Notes under the pieces: model-generated
The model's input: the letters and a program-made list of their open reading frames with translations, nothing else
Told to the model about the DNA's origin: nothing
The model's database searches: none
Shown here: positions 26,290 through 35,578 of the stretch, piece by piece
How positions within the stretch are numbered: position 1 is the first letter of the stretch
How the letters are laid out: each line of letters opens with the position of its first letter
Assembly: GCA_964631235.1 (NCBI GenBank)
Contig: CAZVZX010000001.1
Coordinates: forward strand, 189,662 to 253,661
Reading direction: 5' to 3'
Source of the DNA: JARKPK01 sp964631235
GTDB lineage: Bacteria > Planctomycetota > Planctomycetia > Pirellulales > Thermoguttaceae
DNA: 64,000 bases
Made by a program: the position numbers and the translations under genes

Positions 26290-27462
26290 ATGACCACATA
26301 CTACCAGCCGCCAGAGATTCCCCGGATGCCCCCTTATGAGCCTGCGCCGCCGCGACGTCACTGGGTGTTGCTGATCTTGCTGGCGGCAGTGTGCGTGCTG
26401 TTGGTGGTTCGATTGATTCCTCGCAACCGCGGCGTCGATCCCGACGCTCAGCCCCGCGCCGTAACACCGCGGGGCGAATTGGCGGAAGACGAACGAACGA
26501 CGATCGAAATCTTTCGCCAAGCATCGAAGTCGGTAGTCCACATCACAACCAGCGGATTGCGCCGCGATCTGTTCTCGCTCGACGTGTTCAAGGTTCCGCA
26601 GGGAGCGGGCTCGGGATTCGTATGGGATTCGGACGGCCATATCGTCACCAACTTCCACGTGATTCAAAACGCCGCGTCGGTCGATGTGTTTCTGGCCGAT
26701 CCCGAGTCGGGCAAGCGCAACCGCTACCCGGCGAAGTTCGTCGGCGGCTATCCCGACAAAGACTTGGCCGTGCTCTTGATCGACGCCCCGAAAGACCAAT
26801 TGCACCCGATTCCCGTGGGCACTTCCGACGACTTGCAAGTCGGGCAAAAGGTGTTCGCCATCGGCAACCCCTTCGGACTCGATCAGACGTTGACCACCGG
26901 AGTCATTAGCGCGCTGGGACGCCAGATCGAATCGGTCACTCGCCGGCCGATCAAGAACGTCATTCAAACCGACGCGGCGATCAACCCGGGCAATTCGGGC
27001 GGCCCGCTGCTCGACAGCGCCGGGCGCGTCATCGGAGTCAACACCGCAATCTTCAGCCCCTCGGGGGCGTATGCGGGCATTGGGTTCGCAATTCCGGTGG
27101 ACGAAGTCAATCGCGTTGTGCCGCAGTTGATCCGCCACGGGAAGATCGTTCGGCCCTCGTTGGGAATCGAATTGGTACCCGACCAGATTGCCCAGCGGTG
27201 GGGGGTGCGCGGGGTGATCGTCGGCGGCGTGGTCCCCGGCGGGCCGGCGGAACGGGCGGGCCTGCGAGGCCTGGGGCGCGACGACGAAAATCGGATTATC
27301 GCCGACGTAATCACCGAAGTGGACGGCCGCGCCGTCACCCGCTCGCGCGACCTATTCGAACTGTTGGCCGACAAGGCAGTGGGCGATTCCGTCGAGTTGA
27401 CGGTCATCGGCCCCGAGGGCCAACGGAAGGTAACCGTCTCGCTGGAAAACGTCGAGCGTTAG
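26290..27462 (+). CDS. HtrA/DegS-type serine protease with one PDZ domain
   Basis: 390 aa. A cytoplasmic Pro-rich start, then one membrane helix (about 24-43), then a trypsin-like domain facing the periplasm. The triad is readable: His123 in VTNFHVI, Asp158 in DKDLAVLLI, Ser236 in NPGNSGGPLLD. One PDZ domain follows (about 290-385) with GVIVGGVVPGGPAERAG. A single anchor and a single PDZ make it DegS-like in layout, although general quality control is equally possible. Such proteases remove or sense misfolded envelope proteins. Confidence 0.92.
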   Translation: MTTYYQPPEIPRMPPYEPAPPRRHWVLLILLAAVCVLLVVRLIPRNRGVDPDAQPRAVTPRGELAEDERTTIEIFRQASKSVVHITTSGLRRDLFSLDVFKVPQGAGSGFVWDSDGHIVTNFHVIQNAASVDVFLADPESGKRNRYPAKFVGGYPDKDLAVLLIDAPKDQLHPIPVGTSDDLQVGQKVFAIGNPFGLDQTLTTGVISALGRQIESVTRRPIKNVIQTDAAINPGNSGGPLLDSAGRVIGVNTAIFSPSGAYAGIGFAIPVDEVNRVVPQLIRHGKIVRPSLGIELVPDQIAQRWGVRGVIVGGVVPGGPAERAGLRGLGRDDENRIIADVITEVDGRAVTRSRDLFELLADKAVGDSVELTVIGPEGQRKVTVSLENVER

Positions 27463-27514
27463 CCGACGGTCAATTCCGGCGGAACGATGCTCTCGGGCCG
27501 CCCGAAGGCTGCAT

Positions 27515-28336
27515 TCATTCGTCTTCCAATAGATCGTCGGCATAGCCGGGCGGGAAGATGTCGTCGGCCGTACCCGGCGACGGCAGCGGCTTGTCCGGGA
27601 TCTCCTCGGGTCGATTCCGCTTTCGTCGCCGCGAATAGCCTTCGTCGCGCCGCGTTCGCTTTCTGTCGGCCGACGATGCAGGCCGTTCCGCCGGACCGCC
27701 CCCGCGCGGCTGTGCATCAATCCGCTTGCCGCCACGAAGCGGCAGATCAGCCCGCTCGCCCGCGTGCGGCGACCCATCGGTTGGCAGCGCCGACTCGTCC
27801 GACTCGCTTGCTTGCCGAAGCAGGGCCTCGACATCGTCTCCGAAGCAATGCAGCCAAGCATCGATGTCGTCGGGCAGCGGAATGGGTTTGCTTTCCGCGG
27901 CTCCGGGCTGTGCATCGTCCGCCGATTGCCGGTTTCGTCGTTCCGCAAACAGCCGGCGGAGCCACGGCTCGCTGTCGATCGCCTTGGCCCCGCGTCGCCG
28001 CGCCGCCCGATGCAACCGGTGATCGCTGGAAACCACGACGAGCCGCTTCGGGGCGGAATCGGCCGCGATGAGCTCTTCGATCAGATCGTCGGCCTCGCGG
28101 CCTCGATCGGCGAACCGCATGAGAACGCCCCGATGCACCACCTCCCCAGGCAGGCCCCACGGAGCGGCGACTGCGTCAAAAACGACAATCGTTTGCCGAA
28201 GCGTTTCGGGCGGCAACGAAAACGCCAAGATGTTCGCCAGAGCCAATCGCGCCCGGTGCAAATCGCCGGGGCCGGCGCGGCCGGAAACGATGCCGCCTTC
28301 ATGGATCAGGTTGTACCCGTCGATCAGCAGAGTCAC
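27515..28336 (-). CDS. NYN (YacP-like) predicted RNase protein
   Basis: 273 aa. The N-terminal two thirds is a PIN/NYN nuclease fold: LLIDGYNLIHEGG carries the first Asp, TIVVFDA the next, GREADDLIEELI the ADD motif, and VVVSSDHRLH the DD-like last acid. These are the acidic metal-binding positions of YacP/Rae1-like RNases. The C-terminal third is charged, Arg-rich and probably disordered (KRTRRDEGYSRRRKRNR). It begins 22 bp after pyrC on the same strand, so the two are probably co-transcribed. Relatives cleave mRNA on the ribosome. Confidence 0.8.
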   Translation of the reverse strand: MTLLIDGYNLIHEGGIVSGRAGPGDLHRARLALANILAFSLPPETLRQTIVVFDAVAAPWGLPGEVVHRGVLMRFADRGREADDLIEELIAADSAPKRLVVVSSDHRLHRAARRRGAKAIDSEPWLRRLFAERRNRQSADDAQPGAAESKPIPLPDDIDAWLHCFGDDVEALLRQASESDESALPTDGSPHAGERADLPLRGGKRIDAQPRGGGPAERPASSADRKRTRRDEGYSRRRKRNRPEEIPDKPLPSPGTADDIFPPGYADDLLEDE

Positions 28337-28358
28337 CGCGAGCCCTACCGATAGCGAG

Positions 28359-29633
28359 TCAGCGGCGGAACTTGACCTTCCCGCCGACGATGACGATTTC
28401 GGCGCGGCCCGTCAGTTCCCAGCCGAGAAATGGGGTGTTCACACTCTTCCCCTTAAGGTCGTCGGGGCCGACCGTCCAGCGCACCTCCGGATCGATGATC
28501 GTAATGTCGGCGTCGGCGCCGGGGGCAAGCGTGCCTTTGTCGATCCCCAGCACGGCAGCCGGATTGCACGTCATCTTGGCCAGCGCGTCGGACCAACTAA
28601 GCAGCCCCGGCTGAATCAAACGGGTAACCACCAGGCCGAGCATCGTCTCCAAACCGATGATGCCGAACGGCGCCTGATCGAGTTCCTGCATCTTCTTTTC
28701 GCGGGCGTGCGGAGCGTGGTCGGAGGCAATCACGTCGATCGTGCCGTCCGCCAATCCGCTGAGGATCGCATCGACGTGCTCTTTTCCCCGCAGCGGCGGA
28801 TTCATCTTATAGTTCGCGTCGAACGTGCTCAGGCAGTCATCGGTCAAAGTGAAATGGTGCGGGGCGGCTTCGGCCGTCACGCGTACTCCTCGCTTCTTGG
28901 CACGCCGCAGGGCTTCGACCGTGTTGGCCGTTGATACGTGCTGCACGTGCAACCGTCCGCCGGTGGCTTCGGCCAAGCTGATGTCGCGGGCGGTCATCAC
29001 GTCTTCGGCCGCGGCGGGCATGCCCGGCAGGCCGAGGATCAGCGATTGCAAGCCTTCGTGCATCACTCCGCCGCGCGTCAGTTCCTTGACCTCGGCATGA
29101 TTGAGCACGGCCTTGTCGAACATCAGACAGTATTCGAACGCCCGCCGCATCAACTCGTTGTCGGACACCGGAGAACCGTCGTCGCTGAAGGCGACCGCGC
29201 CGGCCTGAACAAGTTGACCGATCTCGGAAAGCTCCTTGCCCTCGCGGTTCTTGCTCACACAGGCCACGACGAAGACTCGGCAATGGTCGGCCCGCAACGC
29301 CTGGTCGCGGACGAACTCCACCGCGCCCTGCGTATCGAGCGGCGGATCGGTATTCGGCATGCACGCAACCGAGGTGAAGCCCCCGGAAAGGGCCGCGGCC
29401 GTGCCCGTGGCGATCGTCTCGTCTTCCTCGTGCCCGGGTTCGCGCAAGTGGACATGCATGTCGATCAGTCCCGGCGCGACGATCTTGCCAGCCGCGTCGA
29501 TGACTTCGTCGGCCTGCTGGTGCGGCGGGTCGATTTCGGCAATCTTCCCATCGCGAATCAACAGGTGCGCGACGCGATCGATTTGCCGGCTCGGGTCGAT
29601 TACTCGGCCGTTGGCAATGAGCATCGTGGACAT
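28359..29633 (-). CDS. pyrC: Dihydroorotase (class I)
   Basis: 424 aa, third step of pyrimidine synthesis, closing N-carbamoyl-aspartate to dihydroorotate in the cytoplasm. The amidohydrolase metal site shows DMHVHLREPG (HxH), NHAEV and HVQHVSTA (His ligands) and VIASDHAPHA (catalytic Asp). The arginine/asparagine site CMPNTDPP binds the substrate in this family. The class I form (about 430 residues) matches. The ATG at 29633 is chosen because the protein then starts at the usual MSTMLIANGRVIDP; the upstream part of the frame is unlike the family. No other pyr gene is near. Confidence 0.9.
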   Translation of the reverse strand: MSTMLIANGRVIDPSRQIDRVAHLLIRDGKIAEIDPPHQQADEVIDAAGKIVAPGLIDMHVHLREPGHEEDETIATGTAAALSGGFTSVACMPNTDPPLDTQGAVEFVRDQALRADHCRVFVVACVSKNREGKELSEIGQLVQAGAVAFSDDGSPVSDNELMRRAFEYCLMFDKAVLNHAEVKELTRGGVMHEGLQSLILGLPGMPAAAEDVMTARDISLAEATGGRLHVQHVSTANTVEALRRAKKRGVRVTAEAAPHHFTLTDDCLSTFDANYKMNPPLRGKEHVDAILSGLADGTIDVIASDHAPHAREKKMQELDQAPFGIIGLETMLGLVVTRLIQPGLLSWSDALAKMTCNPAAVLGIDKGTLAPGADADITIIDPEVRWTVGPDDLKGKSVNTPFLGWELTGRAEIVIVGGKVKFRR

Positions 29634-29882
29634 AGAGCGATTCCGAAAACGGGAAACTGGCAATGCGGGGGCGCATCGCCCAATGAACGCCGCAACTTGA
29701 ACGTCGCCGAAGATTCTAAAACAAAGAACCAGTGAACGGAAGCGTTGCGGCACACGGGCCGGCGTTTCCTTTTGAGTCCCGGTTTTTTCCCGGCGAATTC
29801 ACTTCGGCCGCCGAACGGCGGCGAAGTAGCCAGAAAATTGGGGGTTTTACGTCATATTTTTCGCCAAATCTCGACAATTCGC

Positions 29883-29911
29883 TTGAAATGCCCGGCCTGA
29901 CCAGATACCAT
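29883..29911 (+). promoter_or_regulatory. Candidate promoter without an obvious gene
   Basis: TTGAAA (29883-29888), 17 bp, TACCAT (29906-29911). It fires into the gene-poor stretch before the PEP-CTERM gene at 31038. Confidence 0.35.
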
Positions 29912-30543
29912 ATACGTGTGAGCTGCGTCTCAGGCGACTCTTCCGAGAGCGCAGCATTCTCAGCCCGACTATTGTTGCCCGTCATGAGGCAGCGTTTGCG
30001 AGATCAAGCACCGAACCCCAACGTCACTGTTTGGCGAGTTCCTGCTTGACCCCTCGTATCTGAGGACGCTGGGGGCATCGGCCGGCTCGGCCGCTTCTTC
30101 GCTTCGAGGCAATCCGCGGAATTTCCGTGCGAATTGTCACTTAGCAAGGCGGTTTGGGCGTTTGCGCGAACGCGCTTGGCCGATCCGCAAGGTTTCGCCC
30201 CGGCGACGCACATCGAGACTCGGACGAAATGCAGTACGGCCGCCGATCGGCAGCCGGCTCCCGTGGAAGGTTTACCCCCGCGGAGCTGCATTGGTCTGTT
30301 GGGAATCGCTCTGCGTTGCCTTGGAGGCGAAGGCGGCCTTTCCCCGCGCCCAGACGACCGCGCCGCGACCACTTCGTATCGCCCGCCGATTCACGGGACG
30401 ATGCCGGTGGGACGTTATTGATCGGCGTAGATCGGTCGGCACAACTGCAACGTTCTCGACGGTGTTTGGCTGACGTCGTGTTGCAGGTTGAGCGCGAGTG
30501 GGCGATTCAATTCGGTCGGCTCCCACGACAGGCGGTGCCTTTG

Positions 30544-30768
30544 GGCGTAGAAGGTCTGCGCATCTGCGGAAGCGATGCATGAAGCGGACGTTCCGTGCTC
30601 GGCGCTGCGCTTTGCGTCGGGAGTCTAGTCCTGTGACGAGCGCCTCGGTGTGCGTTGCCGTAGAAGGTATGCGCAACCGTCGCCGTCAGAAGCGAAATCG
30701 CTGTGCGAGCGAAGGCGTAGAAAGTATGCGCCGACGATGGCCGCACGCGGGGTCGCTGTTCTGAGCGA
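30544..30768 (+). repeat. Decayed tandem repeat of about 57 bp
   Basis: Three near-identical 19-mers, GGCGTAGAAGGTCTGCGCA (30544-30562), GCCGTAGAAGGTATGCGCA (30657-30675) and GGCGTAGAAAGTATGCGCC (30714-30732), start 113 and 57 bp apart. A worn version lies at 30601, which restores a period near 57. Copies two and three are each followed about 40 bp on by a small inverted repeat TCGCT...AGCGA (30698-30712, 30753-30768). A further relic GGCGTTGCGCA starts at 30779. Confidence 0.6.
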
Positions 30769-31037
30769 GGCGAGCGGTCGGCGTTGCGCACCAATCAGGT
30801 TCGCTCGAAATCAGGGCAGTTGATGGCTCCGAGATGGTGCTCGCGGCTCTCGGTGCGCCCGCAGTTGGGCAAGCGCCGCCGTCGCGCGGACTGATCATCG
30901 ATCGGCTGCGCTTGCGGCGTGCATGTGTCGGCGAGCAGCCGAATGCGAGAACAAATCAGGGGTGTTCTCGGCAATCGGTTCGTCGTGTGGAACGCATTGT
31001 GGTGATTTCGGCACATTCAGTTCAGGGGTTTGCACTC

Positions 31038-32468
31038 ATGAAGCGACAACGATTTGTTTTTATTCGACACCAAAGTTACTGGGCTGTGCTGGCGGCCGGC
31101 GTTGCGTTGGCGGCCGTGCTGGCGGCCGGCTCGCCGGTTGCGGCCCAAGAGCACCTTTCGGTGGTTGACTCGTTCAACTACACTCCCGGCGAATTGGACG
31201 GACAGGGCGGCGGGAATAACGTGTCGGGCATTTGGACCGACGGCTGGACCGGCGACGACGGTTTCACCGTCTATCAGAATCGCATCTATGTGACTTCTTC
31301 CGATCCGATCTCGATCAGCCGTCCGTTCGATTTGCAGTTGGGCATGCCCGGCAACGCCCCGCTAGGCCATCCCTTCTGGTTCAGCGTGGAGCTGACTGAA
31401 GTGGCCCCGTTGGGCGACCACCAAGTCGGACTGACCTTCTATGACAGCCCGACCACGCCGACGGCCGAGATCGGACTGAAGCGCGATTCGGGCACCGGCT
31501 ATTTCTATGCTCGTCTCGGGTCGGGCAGCTACCTCACCTCCGCCGTTCCGACGATTCAGGTCAACACGCCGTACAACCTCGTCGGTCAAATCGAGTTCAA
31601 CGTCGCCGGGTTGGGCGATGGGCTGCAAGAGCGGCTGACGTTGTGGGTCAATGCCGGGCATGAAGACCTGACGAACTACAAAGTGTACGGCACGCCGAAC
31701 TACGTTTTGCAGACAACCGGCGACCTGGGATTCCTGGGAGCTCAAGAGCGGCTGAGCCTGGGCAATAGCGTGACGCTCACCAGCACGCTCACCCCCGGCG
31801 ATCCCGTGCTGATCGACGACCTGCGGATCGGTCAACAGTCGTCGAACACGATGACCGCCCGGTTTGACATCGGCGGCAGCAGCCAGGCGGTACAAGAGGG
31901 GTTCATCCCTTGGGACGCGAGCGCATCGTTCTCCAAGGTAATTCCCGGCTCGCAACTCGGCTGGACCCATACTCAAATGACCGCCACGCTCGAAGGCTAC
32001 AGCAACCCGTTGACACCGGCCGATGTGATCGACGCCGGGGCCATGGGCGGTGTCGCCGAGCAATTGCGCCGCGACGGGGTGCAGGCCGTCGGAGGGCTGA
32101 AGCTGACCCTCGATGGGTTGAGCTGGGATCCCTTCGTCGTGAAGACCTATCACAACCTGCTCTCGGGAACGCCCAACGGAAAGATTCGCGTGACGCTCAA
32201 CTCGCCCAATGGCCCGGTGCTGGCACTGATCGATCCGACAACCGGCGCCGACTGGCTCGGGGCCGAGGCGACCGTTTACTTCGAAACCAACGAATCGAGC
32301 AGCATTTACACGCTGTACTATCTGCCCGTCGATGAAAACGGCGACTGGCTCGAAAACGCAGCCGTGGCGATCAACGGCTTCGAGATCGTTCCCGAGCCGA
32401 GCACATGGGCCCTGTTGATCATGGGAGCCGCGGGCGGACTGTTCTGCTGGCGGCGCCGGCGGGCCTAG
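31038..32468 (+). CDS. PEP-CTERM sorted secreted protein
   Basis: 476 aa. A long signal peptide (about 1-37, helix ending SPVAAQ) is followed by a jelly-roll-like extracellular part (DSFNYTPGELDGQGGG, then FWFSVELTEV). The protein ends with the sorting signal VPEPSTWALLIMGAAGG followed by FCWRRRRA, the exosortase PEP-CTERM layout: motif, hydrophobic helix, basic tail. Exosortase would process it for surface or matrix attachment. No exosortase gene is in the window. Function of the body is unknown; it may bind glycans. The ATG at 31038 fits the signal peptide. Confidence 0.85.
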   Translation: MKRQRFVFIRHQSYWAVLAAGVALAAVLAAGSPVAAQEHLSVVDSFNYTPGELDGQGGGNNVSGIWTDGWTGDDGFTVYQNRIYVTSSDPISISRPFDLQLGMPGNAPLGHPFWFSVELTEVAPLGDHQVGLTFYDSPTTPTAEIGLKRDSGTGYFYARLGSGSYLTSAVPTIQVNTPYNLVGQIEFNVAGLGDGLQERLTLWVNAGHEDLTNYKVYGTPNYVLQTTGDLGFLGAQERLSLGNSVTLTSTLTPGDPVLIDDLRIGQQSSNTMTARFDIGGSSQAVQEGFIPWDASASFSKVIPGSQLGWTHTQMTATLEGYSNPLTPADVIDAGAMGGVAEQLRRDGVQAVGGLKLTLDGLSWDPFVVKTYHNLLSGTPNGKIRVTLNSPNGPVLALIDPTTGADWLGAEATVYFETNESSSIYTLYYLPVDENGDWLENAAVAINGFEIVPEPSTWALLIMGAAGGLFCWRRRRA

Positions 32469-32484
32469 ACAAGAACACAACGAA

Positions 32485-32552
32485 GGGAAAGCGGGCCGAA
32501 TACGGCCATCGCCCGCAACCGGCCGATGCAGTTCGCTCTCGGCCGCTTTCCC
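32485..32552. repeat. Imperfect inverted repeat after the PEP-CTERM gene
   Basis: GGGAAAGCGGGCCGA (32485-32499) mirrors TCGGCCGCTTTCCC (32539-32552) with one bulged G. It begins 17 bp after the stop and has no T run. It may shield the 3' end of the message. Confidence 0.5.
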
Positions 32553-32787
32553 AGCGGTGAAGACCGATCGAATCATGCCCTGTGCCTCAGCGGCCGACTG
32601 GGGCATGAGCGGGCTGATTCTCCGCCCGCGAAACTGAGTTTGCCGTTATCCGTGTGCGACATCGCGGCGAGCGCCTGTTCAAGCTGCTGCGCGGAGCACA
32701 TGGTTTGCGCCGGCCGAAGGCCCAATCCCGCAGCCGGCGGCAGATGAGATTATCGATCGTACAGTCGCAACCCCTGACTGTGCCGAC

Positions 32788-32830
32788 GCTCCCCTCCAGT
32801 CCCCTGCTGCGAGGGGAGCTTTTCTTTCTT
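32788..32830 (+). terminator. Strong Rho-independent terminator
   Basis: GCTCCCCTC (32788-32796) pairs perfectly with GAGGGGAGC (32811-32819), followed by TTTTCTTTCTT. It lies 320 bp past the PEP-CTERM stop and just before the convergent hrpB end. The 32553-32787 stretch holds no gene I support. Confidence 0.75.
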
Positions 32831-32917
32831 GAGGCGGTCGCGATCGAGCGTGACGGCAGAACCGCGAAGCGGCTCTGCGGGCGCTGGGGGCGTCATCGCT
32901 CGTTGCCAGTGAGGCGA

Positions 32918-35464
32918 TTACCGTCGCCGGGGCTGCGGGCGACGTTCAGCCTTTGCCGTCAGCGGGTCCTCCGGCCACGCGTGTTTCGGATATCGGCGGC
33001 GGAGGTCTTTGCGCACTTGCTGGTAGGTAGAGCGCCAGAAGCTCTCCAGGTCGTCGGTGATCTGCTCGACGCGGCCATTCGGCCCCAACAGATGCAACAA
33101 CACAGGCACGCGGCCCGATGCCAGCCGCGGCGTAGCGCGCCAGCCGAAAACCTCTTGAATGCGCACCGCCAGTACCGGAGCGCGGCCGGCGGGATAGCTC
33201 AGGGCAATCGTGCTGCCGCTGGGGACGGCCAGCCGGGCGGGCGCCTCGCGCTCGACGCACTGCAACTGAGCAGGCGAGAGCCGCGAGCGCAGGGCCGTCA
33301 GCCAGTCGGCTTGACGCAAATCGGCAAACGAACGGCAGCCGGCGGACACCTGTTCGACGAGTCGCCGAATACTCTCGTCGTCCAACGGCGGCCAATCCCA
33401 CTCGGGCAAGGCCTGTGCAAGGAATCGGAGCCGCGCCAGGTATTGGGCGGCAGCCGATCCGTCCGGAGCGAAAAAGTCCGACAGCGGCGATTGCTGAGCA
33501 GCCTCAATCAATAGCCGTCGGGCCTCCGACTCCTCGGCAGCAGCCGGCGATTGATCGATGAGCAAGTCGTCGAAGAACTCGCGGCGGCGCGCGACAACGC
33601 GTTGTTGTTTCGCGTCGAACTCCGTCTGCACCTCGACGCGCCGATGGTTCTTCGGCAGCCAATCGCGCTCGACGGCCGACGCCCAACGCACCATCCCCTC
33701 GGCACCGCCGCGATCGACATTGATCGCCAAATAAAGCATCGCCTGCCCCACGGCGCTGCGTTCCGACAAGCGAACGCCCAGCCCGCCGACCATCCGGCCG
33801 AATCGGCTTCCCGGCTCAGAGCGCCGCACCAACCGATCGGGAAAACCGGCCAGGAGCGCCCGAAGCACCGCTTCTTCTTCCTCGCAGCACGCCGCGGGCG
33901 ACTGGCCCCAAGCGTTGCTCACTTCGCGCTGCAACTGCCGGGCGGCACGAAGCACGAAGCGTGCCGCGCCCGACCGGAGCCGTCCCAACCACGGCAACGG
34001 CGGTCGGCCGTCTTCGTACTGCCGCAGCGCAACGACACGATCGTACACATCGCTGTTCGAGTCGGAGGGCGGATGCGAAGCCCGATCGCCCGACTCGGGC
34101 CGATCGAACGGGTCCCGCTCGCAAAGCAAGGCCGCCGTCAACGCCCCGGCCGCCGGATGCCCCAACCGCCATGCTTCGTACAACATTCGGCCCAATCGGG
34201 GCTGCACCGGCAATCGCGCCGCCGCGCGGCCGAGGTCCGTCAGCCGCGCGTTCTCGTCGATCAGCCCCAACGCGGCAAGCAGCGACCGGGCCTGCGCGAA
34301 CGACGCCGCGGGCGGTGATTCGAACCAGGGTAGCTCCTCCGGCTTCTCGCCCCAGGCAAGCAGTTGCAACACGGTCGCGCTCAAATCCATCCGCAAGATC
34401 TCGGGCGTATCGTGCGCGGGCCGGTGCTCATCGGCACGGGCAGGCCATAGCCGCAGGCACACCCCGGGCCGAGTTCGGCCCGCGCGACCGGCGCGCTGAT
34501 CGGCGGCCGCTCGCGAAATCCATTGCACATCCAGCCGCTCCACACCAACCGACGGATCGAACACCGGAGTCCGCGCTAAGCCGGTATCGACCACCCCCTC
34601 GATGCCGTCGATCGTGATCGACGTTTCCGCCACGTTGGTCGCCAGTACGATCTTCCGCCGCGGTCCCGGCGCGACAGCCCTCTGCTGGGCCGACGGATCG
34701 AGATCTGCGTAGAGCGGAAGAATGTCCGCCGAGGCCCCCAGTCCGCGATCGGTCAACAATCGCATCGCGCTGCGAATTTCGCCCACACCGGGCAAAAACA
34801 CCAATAAATCGCCCCGAACCCGAGCGAGCAAATGCTCTACGCCCCACACGGCCCTTTGGGCCGCATCGCGCGGCAAGGCGGCATCGCAATACTCCACCTT
34901 GACCGGATGGCTGCGAACGGCGCATTCGACCAGCGGACAATCGTTCCAGAATGCGGCCGCCCGGTGCGCGTCCATCGTGGCCGACATCGTTACCACCTTC
35001 AGCTCCGGACGCACCGTGTCGCGCAAGCGGCGCACCATGGCCATCGCCACGTCGGTGTCGAGGCGGCGCAGATGGAACTCATCGAAGACGACGGCCGAAT
35101 ACTCTTCCAAACACGGATCGTCGTGCAGGAAGCGAAGCAAGACTCCCTCTGTAACGACCAGCAAGCGCGTGGCACGGCTGCATTGACGCTCGAAACGCAC
35201 TTGGTAGCCGACCTCTTCGCCCAAGGGGCAACGTCGTTCGTCGGCGATTCGCTGCGCGCACATTCGGGCCGCCAACCGCCGCGGCTGAACGACGACGACG
35301 CGACCGGCGGAAGCAAGCCCCGAATCGAGAATCGCCGGCGGAATCCGGGTCGTCTTTCCCGCCCCGGGCGGCGCCGAGACTACCGCCGCACCCGAGGCGC
35401 CGAGCGCATCGACCACCCGATCGACCACCCTGTCAATCGGCAGCGGCGGCAATCGATTGGTCAT
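32918..35464 (-). CDS. hrpB: ATP-dependent helicase HrpB
   Basis: 848 aa DExH-box helicase. Motif I APPGAGKTT, motif II DEFH (in VVFDEFHLRRLD), motif III MSATMD, and motif VI QRAGRAGRTRPG lie in the usual order in the first half. The HA2 and OB-like middle is followed by the HrpB-specific C-terminal domain (SGSTIALSYPAGRAPVLAV and FWRSTYQQVRKDLRRRYPK), which separates it from HrpA. Length is as usual. The ATG at 35464 gives the normal start MTNRLPPLP. The cellular role of HrpB is poorly known; RNA remodelling is likely. Confidence 0.93.
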   Translation of the reverse strand: MTNRLPPLPIDRVVDRVVDALGASGAAVVSAPPGAGKTTRIPPAILDSGLASAGRVVVVQPRRLAARMCAQRIADERRCPLGEEVGYQVRFERQCSRATRLLVVTEGVLLRFLHDDPCLEEYSAVVFDEFHLRRLDTDVAMAMVRRLRDTVRPELKVVTMSATMDAHRAAAFWNDCPLVECAVRSHPVKVEYCDAALPRDAAQRAVWGVEHLLARVRGDLLVFLPGVGEIRSAMRLLTDRGLGASADILPLYADLDPSAQQRAVAPGPRRKIVLATNVAETSITIDGIEGVVDTGLARTPVFDPSVGVERLDVQWISRAAADQRAGRAGRTRPGVCLRLWPARADEHRPAHDTPEILRMDLSATVLQLLAWGEKPEELPWFESPPAASFAQARSLLAALGLIDENARLTDLGRAAARLPVQPRLGRMLYEAWRLGHPAAGALTAALLCERDPFDRPESGDRASHPPSDSNSDVYDRVVALRQYEDGRPPLPWLGRLRSGAARFVLRAARQLQREVSNAWGQSPAACCEEEEAVLRALLAGFPDRLVRRSEPGSRFGRMVGGLGVRLSERSAVGQAMLYLAINVDRGGAEGMVRWASAVERDWLPKNHRRVEVQTEFDAKQQRVVARRREFFDDLLIDQSPAAAEESEARRLLIEAAQQSPLSDFFAPDGSAAAQYLARLRFLAQALPEWDWPPLDDESIRRLVEQVSAGCRSFADLRQADWLTALRSRLSPAQLQCVEREAPARLAVPSGSTIALSYPAGRAPVLAVRIQEVFGWRATPRLASGRVPVLLHLLGPNGRVEQITDDLESFWRSTYQQVRKDLRRRYPKHAWPEDPLTAKAERRPQPRRR

Positions 35465-35578
35465 TGCACTTCGCTCTTCGCCCGACGGCAACGCAAAAAG
35501 AGGGAACGGCAACGAGGACCGGCCGCTCGCGGTCGAGTGCCTCGGCCCGCCAAGAGGATGCCCGCCGTTCCGTTGCGG

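Larger units (their letters stand above)
29634..31037. other. 1.4 kb gene-poor stretch
   Basis: Frames here lack a signal, a motif and a ribosome site. It holds the promoter candidate at 29883 and the decayed repeat at 30544-30768. It is the longest non-coding run of the window. Confidence 0.5.

Noticed and set aside
26074..27138. Long minus-strand frame opposite the HtrA-like protease
   Set aside because: The plus-strand frame has the full catalytic triad and PDZ domain; the opposite frame is a high-GC shadow.
30544..30768. CRISPR array
   Set aside because: Only three or four imperfect copies, unequal spacing, and the intervening sequences resemble each other; no cas genes.
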